Assembly (NCBI GenBank): GCA_040218145.1
Contig: JAVJQK010000036.1
Coordinates: 1-46,915 of the forward strand
Direction: 5' to 3'
Source: Sandaracinaceae bacterium
GTDB taxonomy: Bacteria > Myxococcota_A > Polyangia > Polyangiales > Sandaracinaceae
DNA: 46,915 nt
In this document: positions 1-8,306 of the stretch, piece by piece
How positions within the stretch are numbered: position 1 is the stretch's first letter
Layout of the letters: each line of letters opens with the position of its first letter
Program-made: the position numbers and the translations under genes
Notes under the pieces: model-generated
Seen by the model: the letters and a program-made list of their open reading frames with translations, nothing else
What the model was told of the DNA's origin: nothing
The model's database searches: none

Positions 1-187
1 TCCGGCGGGCCGAGGGGACCATGGCGACGAGCGAAGCGAAGTCGCCCCCCGAGCCGGTCCCCGGCGGCAGCGGGCGGCCAGCTCTCGCGGAGCGAGAGCG
101 CGAGCCGCGTGGCTCACGCGCGGAGCGCGGGACCCGGGCGAGCGCGAAGCGCCTCGCCCGACTTGGGTTGGGGGGGGCCCCGCGGAG

Positions 188-245
188 CCGGGTGAGCGAT
201 GTCCGCGGAGGGCGCGCAGCGCCGGAGCGAACATCGCTCACCCGG
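188..245. repeat. Perfect 15-bp inverted repeat
   Basis: The arms CCGGGTGAGCGATGT (188-202) and ACATCGCTCACCCGG (231-245) are perfectly complementary around a 28-base loop. The loop holds a smaller GGCGC-GCA-GCGCC hairpin, so a branched RNA or cruciform could form. It is downstream of the minus-strand gene ending at 289. No U-tract follows on either strand in the usual place. Confidence 0.75.
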
Positions 246-255
246 CGCAGTGGGG

Positions 256-280
256 GGGAGGGGCTTGAAAAGCCCCGCCC
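256..280 (-). terminator. G/C hairpin beside an A/T run after the nucleosidase gene
   Basis: The stem GGGGCTT/AAGCCCC with a GAA loop (260-276) extends by three more pairs after one mismatch (256-258/278-280). In the minus-strand transcript the seven-U run (282-288) comes right after the stop codon and before the hairpin. That is the reverse of a classical intrinsic terminator. It may still contribute to termination or 3'-end stability. The call is tentative. Confidence 0.3.
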
Positions 281-288
281 CAAAAAAA

Positions 289-969
289 TCAGTGCGGCAG
301 CCCCTGGGCGCCTCGCTGGATCCAGCCCACGATCGTCTCCGCGGCCGCGTTCACCGCCGCGCGCTGGAACTGCATCCAGTCCTGCGCGCCGGTCGAGCCC
401 ACGATGTTGCTCACGCCCAGCACGGCGACGAAGGGGAGCTCCGCCGCCTTGCAGGCCTGACCGACCGCGAACGCCTCGAGGTTCTCGGCCTGACAGCCGG
501 TGGCGGGGTGCACCGCGGCCGCCACCGTATCGTCGACCGTGCGGGCGAGGGTGTTGGCGACCGGCGCCGCGAACACGCGACCCCCGACCGACGCGAGCCC
601 CGCGACGAGCATGGGGTTGGACTCGAGCTGGGTCTGCATGGGCGCGGGGAACTCGCTCCGCCCCGCCTGCACCGCGTGGCTGACCAGCGTCACCTTGCTC
701 GCCACGATCACGTCGTGCGGCTGGTACTGAGGCAGCCCCGGATAGACGCCGCAGGAGCCGACGAGGATGACGGCGCGCGGCTCGGTCGCGAGGATGCCGC
801 GCGCGGCCGCGGCGCCGGCCACGCCCAACCCGATGCCGATCGCCTTGGCGCGCACGCCGAGCCCGCGGATCTCGCCGATGAGCTGGTCGGACAGGTAGGG
901 GCGCAGGCCCGCCATCTCCGGCGCGTGGGCGGCGACGATGAGGACGTCGGTTCGTGGGGCAGGCTGCAT
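289..969 (-). CDS. Nucleoside phosphorylase family protein, futalosine hydrolase (MqnB)-like
   Basis: A 226-residue protein of the purine nucleoside phosphorylase/MTA-SAH nucleosidase superfamily. Members cleave the N-glycosidic bond of a nucleoside, usually with a conserved carboxylate near the ribose. Seen here: an N-terminal strand (DVLIVAAHAPEMAGL), a Gly-rich ILVGSCGVYPG segment near residues 90-100, and a C-terminal region QAENLEAFAV followed by VLGVSNIVG and a Trp (near residues 160-200). The ENLE-x-n-GVSNIVG-x-W pattern resembles futalosine hydrolase of the alternative menaquinone route more than MTA/SAH nucleosidase. No other mqn gene is nearby, so substrate is uncertain. No signal peptide is seen. 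The gene is divergent from the App1-like gene, with 62 bp between starts. Confidence 0.75.
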   Translation of the reverse strand: MQPAPRTDVLIVAAHAPEMAGLRPYLSDQLIGEIRGLGVRAKAIGIGLGVAGAAAARGILATEPRAVILVGSCGVYPGLPQYQPHDVIVASKVTLVSHAVQAGRSEFPAPMQTQLESNPMLVAGLASVGGRVFAAPVANTLARTVDDTVAAAVHPATGCQAENLEAFAVGQACKAAELPFVAVLGVSNIVGSTGAQDWMQFQRAAVNAAAETIVGWIQRGAQGLPH

Positions 970-1031
970 CGCGTCGGGAGGATACCAAAGAGATGCATGA
1001 GCAATCGGGGGTTCCGTACTAAGGTCGGCGC

Positions 1032-2093
1032 GTGGAAGGGGAGACCACGAGCGCAGTCGCGGAGACCGTGGACCGGGCCCAGCTGGTCTATCGGTGGGAC
1101 CTCGACAAGACGTACCTGCGCACCGAGTTCGACACGGTGCGGGATCTCGTGCGCACCGCCTTCGAGTCCGCGGCCCAGAAGCGAACGGTCCCGGGGGCCG
1201 CGGCGCTCCTCCGCGAGCTGCGCGCGACGCAGCCGCTCGGCATCTTCATCGTCTCGGGCAGCCCGGAGCAGCTCCGCAAGGTGCTCGAGGCGAAGCTCCG
1301 CCTCGACGGGATCCGCTGGGACGGGTTCGTGCTGAAGCCGCAGCTGCGGAACATCCTGCGCGGGCGCTTCCGGCTCCTGAAGGACCAGGTGGGCTACAAG
1401 CTCGGCGCCCTGCTCGACAGCCGCGCCGCCATGCCCGCGACGCTCGACGAGTACATGTTCGGCGACGACGCCGAGGCGGACGCCTTCATCTACTCGATCT
1501 ACAGCGATCTCTGCGCGGGCCGGGTCGGCAACGACACCCTGATGGCCGTGCTCCGGCGGGCGGGCGTGTACGAGGACGATCTCCCGAAGCTCGTGCGCCT
1601 CGCGAGCCGCCTCCCGCGCCACGACGGAGGCCGCCGGATCTTCATCCACCTCGACCGGATCAGCTCGCCCGCCGTCTTCGCCGAGTACGGCCCGCGGGTC
1701 TGCCCCTTCTACAACTACTTCCAGCCCGCGCTCGTGCTGCTCGAGAGCGGCGCGATCGACCCGGTGGGGGCGCTCCGCGTCGCGTCGGAGCTGGTGCTGA
1801 GCCACGGCTTCACCGCCGACGCGCTCGTCGCGAGCTACACGGACTTCAACGAGCGCGAGCACCTCGGCACCGTCGCCGCGGACCGTCTCCTCGGGGCCCT
1901 CGACGAGGTCGAGGTCACGCAGTTCGCGGCCACCCACCACGTGCTGCGCGCGTTCGGCGACCAGCTCGACTCGGTGCGCGCCACCTTGCGCCCGATGCCG
2001 ACGGGCGAGCCGCCGGTGATCGACTACGTCGGCCTCTTCTCGCGCGACAAGGCCCGCGCCCGGCGGGCGCGTGAGCGGCTCCTCGGGCGCTGA
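1032..2093 (+). CDS. App1-like HAD phosphatase (phosphatidate phosphatase catalytic domain family)
   Basis: A 353-residue protein starting at GTG. The N-terminal half reads as the App1/DUF2183 type of HAD phosphatase. Motif I is WDLDKTYL (DxDxT, about residues 22-29), motif II is IVSGSP (about 74-79), followed by LKDQVGYKL with the expected Lys and the acidic motif FGDDAEADAF (about 137-146). In yeast this family dephosphorylates phosphatidate; many bacterial members are uncharacterised, so a lipid phosphate substrate is inferred from family only. The C-terminal ~150 residues are helical and unassigned. No signal peptide or membrane segment is seen, so it is probably cytoplasmic. Confidence 0.75.
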   Translation: MEGETTSAVAETVDRAQLVYRWDLDKTYLRTEFDTVRDLVRTAFESAAQKRTVPGAAALLRELRATQPLGIFIVSGSPEQLRKVLEAKLRLDGIRWDGFVLKPQLRNILRGRFRLLKDQVGYKLGALLDSRAAMPATLDEYMFGDDAEADAFIYSIYSDLCAGRVGNDTLMAVLRRAGVYEDDLPKLVRLASRLPRHDGGRRIFIHLDRISSPAVFAEYGPRVCPFYNYFQPALVLLESGAIDPVGALRVASELVLSHGFTADALVASYTDFNEREHLGTVAADRLLGALDEVEVTQFAATHHVLRAFGDQLDSVRATLRPMPTGEPPVIDYVGLFSRDKARARRARERLLGR

Positions 2094-2208
2094 TCGGACA
2101 GGGGGCTCGCGCCTCGACGGACCAGGGTTCCGAAGCTACGTTGCCGAAGGGGCCAGGTCCTTGTTCATCACCCGACCCGCGACGGCACGAGTTCCGCTTC
2201 CTTTCACC

Positions 2209-3480
2209 GTGACGGCCAGCACGCTGGTCCGGCTGGGCCTGTGCGGCGCGCTCGTCGCGATGGGGCTCGTGGGATGCGGCGCGAAGACCGGGCTGGACGT
2301 GCCCGACGTGGGGCCGGACACCGGCATCGACGCGGGGCCCGACGCGGGGCCCGACGCCAACATCCCGTGCATCGAGATCCCACAGGACGGCGGGGTGATC
2401 GAGGTCCCCCTCGACATCGAGGCCGAGCTGGCGCGCGCCGACGTGTTCTTCCTCGTCGACACCACCGCCTCGATGCAAGAGGAGATCACCGCGATCCAGA
2501 CGTCGCTGCGGGATCAGATCGCGCCCGGCATCGCGGCCGCCATCCCCGACTCCGCGCTCGGCGTCGGCTCGTTCGCGGACTTCCCCGAGGGCCGCTGCGG
2601 CCAGGACGGAGACCTCCCCTTCGTGCTCGGGCTGCCGGTCTCACAGGACCTCAACCAGGTGCAGGCCGCCGTCGACGGGTTGACGCTCTCGAACGGCCTC
2701 GACCGGCCCGAGTCCCAGGTGGAGGCGCTCTATCAGGTGGCCACCGGCGAGGGGATCGGCCGCTACGTGCCGCCCTCCTTCGGGTGCCCGACGGGCGGCT
2801 CCGGCTACCCCTGCTTCCGCGACGGCGCGCTCCCGGTGGTGCTCCTCTTCACCGACGCGCCGTTCCACTCCGGCCCGGGCGGCACCAACCCCTACACCTG
2901 CTCGGTCGACCCGCCGCCCCACAACTACGTCGAGGCGCGCGACGCCCTCCAGCGTCTCAGCGTGCGCGTCATCGGCCTCTACTCGGGCGACGGGATGGGC
3001 CGCGGCGACCTCGTCCAGATCGTCGACGACACGGGCGCGGTCGACGAGTCCGGCGCGCCGCTCGTCTTCGACATCGGCGGACGGGCCGAGCGCCTCAGCA
3101 CCAGCGTGGTGAGCGCCATCCGGACCCTGGCCGACGTCATCGAGTTCGACGTCGACACGCAGCTCTTCGATCCCGATCCCACCGACGGAGTGGACCCGCG
3201 TGACTTCGTGGAGGCGCTCGTGCCCATCCGCGCCGAGCCCATGGACCGCATCCGCGGGATCGACATGGACACGGGCACGTTCCTCGGCGTGCGCGCGGGG
3301 ACCCGCATCTTCTATCAGCTCCGCATCCGTGGTGACGCCGTCGTGCCGGGGCCGGAGCCGCAGCGCTTCTTGCTGGAGATCGTCTTCCGCGGCGACCGCC
3401 GGACGCGCCTCGCGACGCGCTTCATCGAGATCGTGATCCCGGGCGCCGACGGAGCTGGCTGCGAGGCGCCCGAGGCCTGA
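2209..3480 (+). CDS. VWA-domain lipoprotein (first of tandem pair)
   Basis: A 423-residue predicted lipoprotein. From the chosen GTG start a short hydrophobic signal ends in lipobox LVGC with Cys23, followed by a GAKTGLD segment and an Asp/Ala/Gly/Pro linker. A von Willebrand factor A domain follows with FFLVDTTASM (MIDAS-like DxTxS at about 84-88) and a later LLFTDAP segment. Its partner domain or ligand is unknown. A TTG at 2161 with an upstream AAGGGG, or an ATG at 2071 overlapping the preceding gene, are alternative starts that would lengthen the signal. It is followed after 7 bp by a paralogue of the same layout. Both end in a near-identical I-V-I/V-PGADGAGC motif. Probably anchored facing the periplasm or on the cell surface. 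Confidence 0.8.
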   Translation: MTASTLVRLGLCGALVAMGLVGCGAKTGLDVPDVGPDTGIDAGPDAGPDANIPCIEIPQDGGVIEVPLDIEAELARADVFFLVDTTASMQEEITAIQTSLRDQIAPGIAAAIPDSALGVGSFADFPEGRCGQDGDLPFVLGLPVSQDLNQVQAAVDGLTLSNGLDRPESQVEALYQVATGEGIGRYVPPSFGCPTGGSGYPCFRDGALPVVLLFTDAPFHSGPGGTNPYTCSVDPPPHNYVEARDALQRLSVRVIGLYSGDGMGRGDLVQIVDDTGAVDESGAPLVFDIGGRAERLSTSVVSAIRTLADVIEFDVDTQLFDPDPTDGVDPRDFVEALVPIRAEPMDRIRGIDMDTGTFLGVRAGTRIFYQLRIRGDAVVPGPEPQRFLLEIVFRGDRRTRLATRFIEIVIPGADGAGCEAPEA

Positions 3481-3487
3481 GTCCCCG

Positions 3488-4756
3488 ATGCGTGCAGCCT
3501 TGCTTGCTATCGTGCTGCTCACTGCGTGCGGCGCGAAGACCGGCCTCGACGCCCCCGACGCGCAGATCGACGCGGGGCGAGACGCCGGCGTGGACGCGGG
3601 GATGGACGCGGGCCCGCCGCCCCGGCCGTGCATCGAGGCGCCCGTCGACGCGGGCACCGTGCGCGCCTCGTTCGACCTGCCGGCCTCCCTCGCGGTGGTC
3701 GACCTGATGTTCCTGATCGACTCCACGGGGAGCATGACCGACGAGATCGACGCGGTGCGCGCGGGTCTGCGGGGGCGCGTCGTCCCCGGCGTGCGCGCCG
3801 CGATCCCGGACGCGGCGTTCGGCGTGGCCCTCTTCGGTGAGTTCCCGGTCGTCCCGCACGGCCCGCGCGGCGTGTCCCCCTACGAGCTGCGCTCGCCGAT
3901 CACGCTCGACGTCCTGCGGGTCGAGGCGGCGCTCGACCGCACGCCCGTGTGGGGCAACTTCGACGACCCCGAGGCCGCCATCGAGGGGCTCTTCCAGGTC
4001 ATGACCGGGGCGGGCTACGGCGGGCCCGAGACGCCCGGCTTCATCCCGCCTTCGTCCGGGTGTCCGGGGGGCGGCACGGGCGGCGCGTGCTTCCGCAGCG
4101 ACGCGCTGCCGATCGTGCTGCTCATCACCGACGCGCCGATGCACAACGGCCCGCCCGACACGCCGCCGCTCGCGCCCTACATGCTCACCCCGCCCGCGCA
4201 CGGCTACGAGGAGACCGTCGATCTGGTGCGCCGCCTCGACGCCCTCGTGGTCGCGGTCGGGGCGAGCGATCCCGGTCGGCCGGCGCCGCACGATCACCTG
4301 CGGCAGCTGGCGCGTGACACCGGCTCGGTGGACGCGAGCGGGGAGCCGCTCTGGTTCGACATCGGCGGCCGGGGCGATCGGCTGGGCGACGAGATCGTGC
4401 GAGCGGTCCAGTTCGTCGCCTCCGAGGTGCCGCTCGACGTGGACGCCGCGGCCGAGGACCTGCCCGGCGACCTGGTCGACGCCAACGACGTGCTCCGCGG
4501 CGTGCGCGCCGTGGCGGCGGACCCACCCGAGAACATCGAGCGGATCGACGACGACACGTTCATCGGCGTGATCCCCGGCACCACGCTGACCTTCGAGGTG
4601 CTCGTCGACGCGAGCGAGCTGCCGGCCTCGTCCGAGCGCCGGGTCTTCCCCGCCCGCGTGGTCTTCCGCGCCTCGGGCCGCAGCCGGCTCGACGTCCGCG
4701 AGATCGACATCGTCGTCCCCGGCGCCGACGGGGCCGGCTGTCCGCCCGAGTCATGA
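3488..4756 (+). CDS. VWA-domain lipoprotein (second of tandem pair)
   Basis: A 422-residue paralogue of the preceding protein. The signal MRAALLAIVLLTAC places the lipidated Cys at 14. It is followed by the shared GAKTGLD motif and a DAG-rich linker (about residues 20-45). The VWA domain has FLIDSTGSM with MIDAS-type DxTxS at about 78-82, then VLLITDAPMHNGP, and the protein ends with IVVPGADGAGC like its neighbour. VWA domains commonly bind protein ligands through a metal ion held by the MIDAS site. It starts 7 bp after the upstream gene stop, so the two are probably co-transcribed. Tandem duplication with considerable divergence is the simplest reading. Confidence 0.82.
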   Translation: MRAALLAIVLLTACGAKTGLDAPDAQIDAGRDAGVDAGMDAGPPPRPCIEAPVDAGTVRASFDLPASLAVVDLMFLIDSTGSMTDEIDAVRAGLRGRVVPGVRAAIPDAAFGVALFGEFPVVPHGPRGVSPYELRSPITLDVLRVEAALDRTPVWGNFDDPEAAIEGLFQVMTGAGYGGPETPGFIPPSSGCPGGGTGGACFRSDALPIVLLITDAPMHNGPPDTPPLAPYMLTPPAHGYEETVDLVRRLDALVVAVGASDPGRPAPHDHLRQLARDTGSVDASGEPLWFDIGGRGDRLGDEIVRAVQFVASEVPLDVDAAAEDLPGDLVDANDVLRGVRAVAADPPENIERIDDDTFIGVIPGTTLTFEVLVDASELPASSERRVFPARVVFRASGRSRLDVREIDIVVPGADGAGCPPES

Positions 4757-4774
4757 GGTGATACACGCCTCTCG

Positions 4775-5440
4775 ATGACCCGCGACGCCGAGAGCACCCG
4801 GAGGCGGATCTACAGCGTGGCGCTGACGCTCTTTCGTGAGCGCGGCTACGCCAAGACGACGATGCGGCAGATCGCCAAGGAGGCGGGGCTGTCGCTGGGC
4901 GCGGCCTACCACCACTTCGACTCCAAGCAGGCCATCGTCGGCGCGTACTACGCGCAGCAGACCGAGGCGCACGAGGCGGCGGCGCGCGCGGCGATGAAGG
5001 AGGCGAAGGATCTCCGCGAGCGGCTCGGGTTCGTCATGCACACCGCGCTCGACGTGCGCGGGGCCGACCGCGAGCTGATGCGCGAGCTGGCTCCGCTGGT
5101 GGTGAGCGCGGAGGAGACGCTGGGCGCGTTCAGCGACGAGAGCGAGAGCCTGCGCGCCCGCTCGATCGGGGTCTTCCACGAGGCGGTCGACGACCCGGCG
5201 GTGCCCGAGGACGTGCGCGAGGTCTTCGCGCTGGCGCTCTGGGGCCTGCAGATGGGCCTCTTGCTCTACTTCTCCCGCGACGAGTCGCCCCGGCAGCGGA
5301 AGACGCGCGCGCTCGTGGACGGCTCGCTCGATCTCGCGGTCCAGGTGGTGCGCGCGCTCGCCCTCCCGATGCTCGCGCCGATGCGCGCGCAGTTGACCCG
5401 GACGCTCCAGGACGCGGACCTCTTGCCGGCCTCCCGCTGA
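4775..5440 (+). CDS. TetR-family transcriptional regulator
   Basis: A 221-residue protein with an N-terminal TetR helix-turn-helix. The pattern GYAKTTMRQIAKEAGLSLGA followed by AYHHFDSKQAI spans about residues 25-55. The C-terminal ligand/dimer domain is helical and does not point to a ligand. It starts 18 bp after the second VWA lipoprotein and may share its transcript, or control local genes. Its target is unknown. Confidence 0.9.
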   Translation: MTRDAESTRRRIYSVALTLFRERGYAKTTMRQIAKEAGLSLGAAYHHFDSKQAIVGAYYAQQTEAHEAAARAAMKEAKDLRERLGFVMHTALDVRGADRELMRELAPLVVSAEETLGAFSDESESLRARSIGVFHEAVDDPAVPEDVREVFALALWGLQMGLLLYFSRDESPRQRKTRALVDGSLDLAVQVVRALALPMLAPMRAQLTRTLQDADLLPASR

Positions 5441-5483
5441 CGTTTTTTTGACCGGTGGATCGGCTCCGCGGAATGTCGGGGCC

Positions 5484-6455
5484 GTGGGACACGTGGCAGA
5501 GAGGCGGTCGCTCCGAGGCTCGATCCTCGAGGGTCGCTATGAGCTCGGGGGGGCGCTGGGGATCGGGGGAACCAGCGTTGTGTTCGAAGCGCGCCGTCTG
5601 GAAGACGACGCGCCGGTCGTGGTGAAGGTCCTGCGGGACACCTTCGCCTTCAACGTCGAGCTGATCCAGCGGCTCCGGCGTGAGATCGAGGTCGCGCGCC
5701 GCGTCGCGCACCCCGGGATCGTGCCCGTGCTCGACGAGGGCATGCTCGACGACGGCTCGCCCTTCGTCGTGCTGCAGCGACTCGAAGGGGAGTGCGTGGC
5801 GCGGCTGCTGCGCCGGACCGGGCCCATCGCGCCGAAGCACGTCGCGGCCATCACCATCCGCGCCGCCGCCATCCTCCACGCGGCGCATTCGCAGGGCTAC
5901 GTGCATCGCGACATCAAGCCCGAGCACGTGGTGCTCGCGCGCACCGCCGACGGACGGCTCGACGTGCGCATCCTGGACTTCGGGGTCTGCGCGTCGGCGC
6001 ACGCGCCGGTGGAGGAGCGCGAGTCCGAGCGCGGCCGGGTCTACGGGACCCCCGCGTACGTCTCGCCGGAGCAGGCGTGCGGCAACCCCGACGTGGACGG
6101 GCGGGCCGACGTGTTCGCCCTCGGGACCTTCATGTTCGAGGCGCTGACGGGGCGCGCGCCCTTCATCGGGTCGAACGTCGCCAACCTGCTCCGCCGCATC
6201 ATCCGCGAGGACGCGCCGCGGGTCGGCCTGCTCTTGCCGGATCTCGATCTGCGCTACGACACCGTCGTGGCCCGCGCCATGGCGCGCCGCGTCGATGAGC
6301 GCTTCCCGTCTGCGCGCTCGCTCGCGCGCGCCCTCCTGCCGCTCGCGGGAGATCGCCGCGAGACCGAGGCGGAGATCGCCCACCTCGTGCGCCACCGCAG
6401 CGAGCGTCAGGACCTCGTGGCGACGGTGCCGGACTACGCGGTCGACGCGGCGTAG
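5484..6455 (+). CDS. Hanks-type Ser/Thr protein kinase with divergent catalytic loop
   Basis: About 323 residues from GTG 5484; TTG 5448 and GTG 5493 are in-frame alternatives. A kinase domain is clear: glycine loop LGIGGTSVVFEA, Lys48 in VVVKVL, HRDIKPEH catalytic loop (Asp143), DFG at about 165-167 and YVSPEQ in place of APE. The catalytic loop has His (codon 5925-5927) where nearly all kinases have the metal-binding Asn (HRDxKPEN). All other key residues are present. No transmembrane segment is seen, so it should be cytosolic. The C-terminal ~40 residues are charged and unassigned. Reduced or altered activity is an inference. It may still be active, since some kinases tolerate changes here. 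Confidence 0.85.
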   Translation: MGHVAERRSLRGSILEGRYELGGALGIGGTSVVFEARRLEDDAPVVVKVLRDTFAFNVELIQRLRREIEVARRVAHPGIVPVLDEGMLDDGSPFVVLQRLEGECVARLLRRTGPIAPKHVAAITIRAAAILHAAHSQGYVHRDIKPEHVVLARTADGRLDVRILDFGVCASAHAPVEERESERGRVYGTPAYVSPEQACGNPDVDGRADVFALGTFMFEALTGRAPFIGSNVANLLRRIIREDAPRVGLLLPDLDLRYDTVVARAMARRVDERFPSARSLARALLPLAGDRRETEAEIAHLVRHRSERQDLVATVPDYAVDAA

Positions 6456-6513
6456 CGCGCGCGGCCTCTCGTTCCGTTTGCGCGGACGCCCCAAAGCGAG
6501 CTAACCGGAGGGC

Positions 6514-7560
6514 GTGAAGCCGAAGAGCCCCGAGGAAGCGCGCCTCCGGACCATCCTCAACTCGATGGTGGAGGCCGTGTTCGTCACCGACGAGAAGGGC
6601 CGGGTCACGCTCACCAACGAGGCCCTCGACGATCTGATCGCCAAGGACGTCCGGGGCCGGCGCGCGAAGAACGTGATCAAGAGCAAGGAGCTCCGGGTCG
6701 CGATCCGACGCGCGCGCAAGAAGGACAAGGCGACCGACGTCGAGCTCGAGACGGAGATCGGTGACCGGCAACACACCTTCTTCGCGCAGGTCGCCCCGCT
6801 GCCTCAGGGCGTCGGCGTGGTCACCGTGCTGCACGACGTCACGCGCCTGAAGGACGCGGACCGCATCCGGCGGGACTTCGTGGCGAACGCGAGCCACGAG
6901 CTCCGCACGCCGCTGACCGCGATCCGCGGCTTCGCCGAGACCCTGCTTCACGGCGCGGCCGACGATCCCGCCGCCCGCGACCGCTTCCTCAACGCGATCC
7001 TGCGCCACACGATGCGGCTCCAGCGCCTCGCTGAGGACCTGACCTTGCTCGCCAAGAGCGAGTCGCCCCAGCACGACTTCGTCGACGCCCCGACCGACGT
7101 CCGCGCGGTCTGCCGCGAGAGCATCGCCAGCCTCGACACCTTCGCGAAGAAGAAGAAGATCGCCGTGCGCCTCGACGCCCCGGCCGAGCCGGTGCTCGTC
7201 GTCACCAGCGCGCGCGCCCTGGACGGCGCGCTCATCAACCTGATCGAGAACGCGATCAAGTACTCGCCGGAGGACAGCGAGGTGCGGGTGGCCGTCTCCC
7301 GGGACGAGGACACGGTCACCATCGCCATCTCGGACGACGGCCCGGGGATCCCGGCGAAGTACCACGAGCGGATCTTCGAGCGCTTCTACCGGGTGGACAA
7401 AGGTCGGTCGCGCGACGAGGGCGGCACCGGGCTCGGGCTCTCGATCACGCGGCACCTCGTCAACCGGATGGACGGCACGCTCGAGCTCGAGAGCGCGCCC
7501 GGGGAGGGCACGACCTTCCGCGTGGTCCTCCCGCTCGACGTCCCCGGCGAAGACGACTGA
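6514..7560 (+). CDS. PAS-domain sensor histidine kinase (PhoR-like core)
   Basis: A 348-residue protein from GTG with GGAGG two bases upstream, which is an unusually tight spacing. A PAS-like domain occupies about residues 10-110 (LNSMVEAVFVTDEKGRV). The H-box NASHELRTPLTAIRGF follows with phospho-acceptor His128. The ATPase domain shows N-box LIENAIKYSP, G1 DDGPGIP, F-box FERFYRVD and G2 GGTGLGLSI. The arrangement matches the cytoplasmic part of PhoR-type kinases. There is no transmembrane segment or HAMP domain, and no response regulator is adjacent, so it is an orphan soluble kinase. Its signal and partner are unknown. Confidence 0.92.
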   Translation: MKPKSPEEARLRTILNSMVEAVFVTDEKGRVTLTNEALDDLIAKDVRGRRAKNVIKSKELRVAIRRARKKDKATDVELETEIGDRQHTFFAQVAPLPQGVGVVTVLHDVTRLKDADRIRRDFVANASHELRTPLTAIRGFAETLLHGAADDPAARDRFLNAILRHTMRLQRLAEDLTLLAKSESPQHDFVDAPTDVRAVCRESIASLDTFAKKKKIAVRLDAPAEPVLVVTSARALDGALINLIENAIKYSPEDSEVRVAVSRDEDTVTIAISDDGPGIPAKYHERIFERFYRVDKGRSRDEGGTGLGLSITRHLVNRMDGTLELESAPGEGTTFRVVLPLDVPGEDD

Positions 7561-7621
7561 CGCGCTGCAGGCGCGCGCTCGTACTTCGACTCGGACATCG
7601 GGAGGCCCCGACGCCGTAGCG

Positions 7622-8248
7622 TCAGCGCGGCGCGTCGGCGACCTGGCTCGCCAGCCACCCGAGGTGCTCCTCGATGCGACGGCGCAGCTCCTCTTCCTCG
7701 AGGTCCGGCTCGCCGAGGATCGAGGCGAGCTCGGCCTTCGACGCCGCCGCGTAGCGCCCGGTCATCGAGCTGACGGTGTGGATCTGCGCGCGGACCTCCC
7801 ACATGGGTCGCTGCGTGCGCTCGGAGACGATGCGGCTCCAGCCGTCGAGGAACCGGTCCTGCACCGTCCCGCGCAGCGTCTTGGGGAGGCCGCCCCGCTC
7901 CGCGACGATGCGCATCACGACCCGCACGAGCACGCGGTTCTGGCACGCGATGCGATAGCCGCGCCGCGTGGCGTGCGCGAGCGCCTCGCCGAGCTCTCCC
8001 TCGGTGAGCCCCGCGCGCTCCTCCGCCTCCACCTCGAGCAGCGCCTCGTAGAGCTTTCGAACGCACGCCTCGAGCAGGCCGTCCTTGCTGGTGAAGTAGT
8101 GGTGGACGAGCCCCACGCTGACCTTCGCGCGCTCCGCGATGGCGCGGATGCCGACGTGCGCGGGGCCCTTGCGGTCCAGCACCTCCAGCGCCGCGGACAG
8201 AATGCGACCCTGGGTCGAGCTGGCGTCGTCGGCGGCGTCGGCGGGCAC
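7622..8248 (-). CDS. TetR-family transcriptional regulator
   Basis: About 208 residues from GTG 8248. Longer in-frame extensions upstream run into the divergent SixA-like gene and look noncoding. The TetR helix-turn-helix is plain: QGRILSAALEVLDRKG, then VGIRAIAERAKVSVGLVHHY and FTSKDGLLEA (about residues 10-55). The remaining helical domain resembles BetI-like regulators only in general form, so a ligand cannot be named. It is divergent from the phosphohistidine-phosphatase gene 58 bp away, which is a natural candidate target. Confidence 0.88.
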   Translation of the reverse strand: MPADAADDASSTQGRILSAALEVLDRKGPAHVGIRAIAERAKVSVGLVHHYFTSKDGLLEACVRKLYEALLEVEAEERAGLTEGELGEALAHATRRGYRIACQNRVLVRVVMRIVAERGGLPKTLRGTVQDRFLDGWSRIVSERTQRPMWEVRAQIHTVSSMTGRYAAASKAELASILGEPDLEEEELRRRIEEHLGWLASQVADAPR

Positions 8249-8306
8249 GGCCGGTGAGTATAGCGGACCCTTCCCGTCGCGGTGGGTTTGGGCTATCGAT
8301 GCGCCC

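Larger units (their letters stand above)
1..288. other. Noncoding hairpin-rich region
   Basis: No convincing gene is seen here. The stretch carries a row of inverted repeats: 7-base arms at 82-88/92-98, 5-base arms at 102-106/111-115, 8-base arms CGGGCGAG/CTCGCCCG at roughly 136-162, 15-base perfect arms at 188-202/231-245, and a G/C-rich hairpin at 256-280. It lies just past the 3' end of the minus-strand nucleosidase gene. The cluster may act in transcription termination or be a repeat family, but nothing here decides which. Confidence 0.6.

Noticed and set aside
282-288. Seven-A run beside a hairpin as a standard intrinsic terminator
   Set aside because: For the minus-strand gene the U-run comes before the hairpin, and for the plus strand the run is A, not T. 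Neither order is standard.
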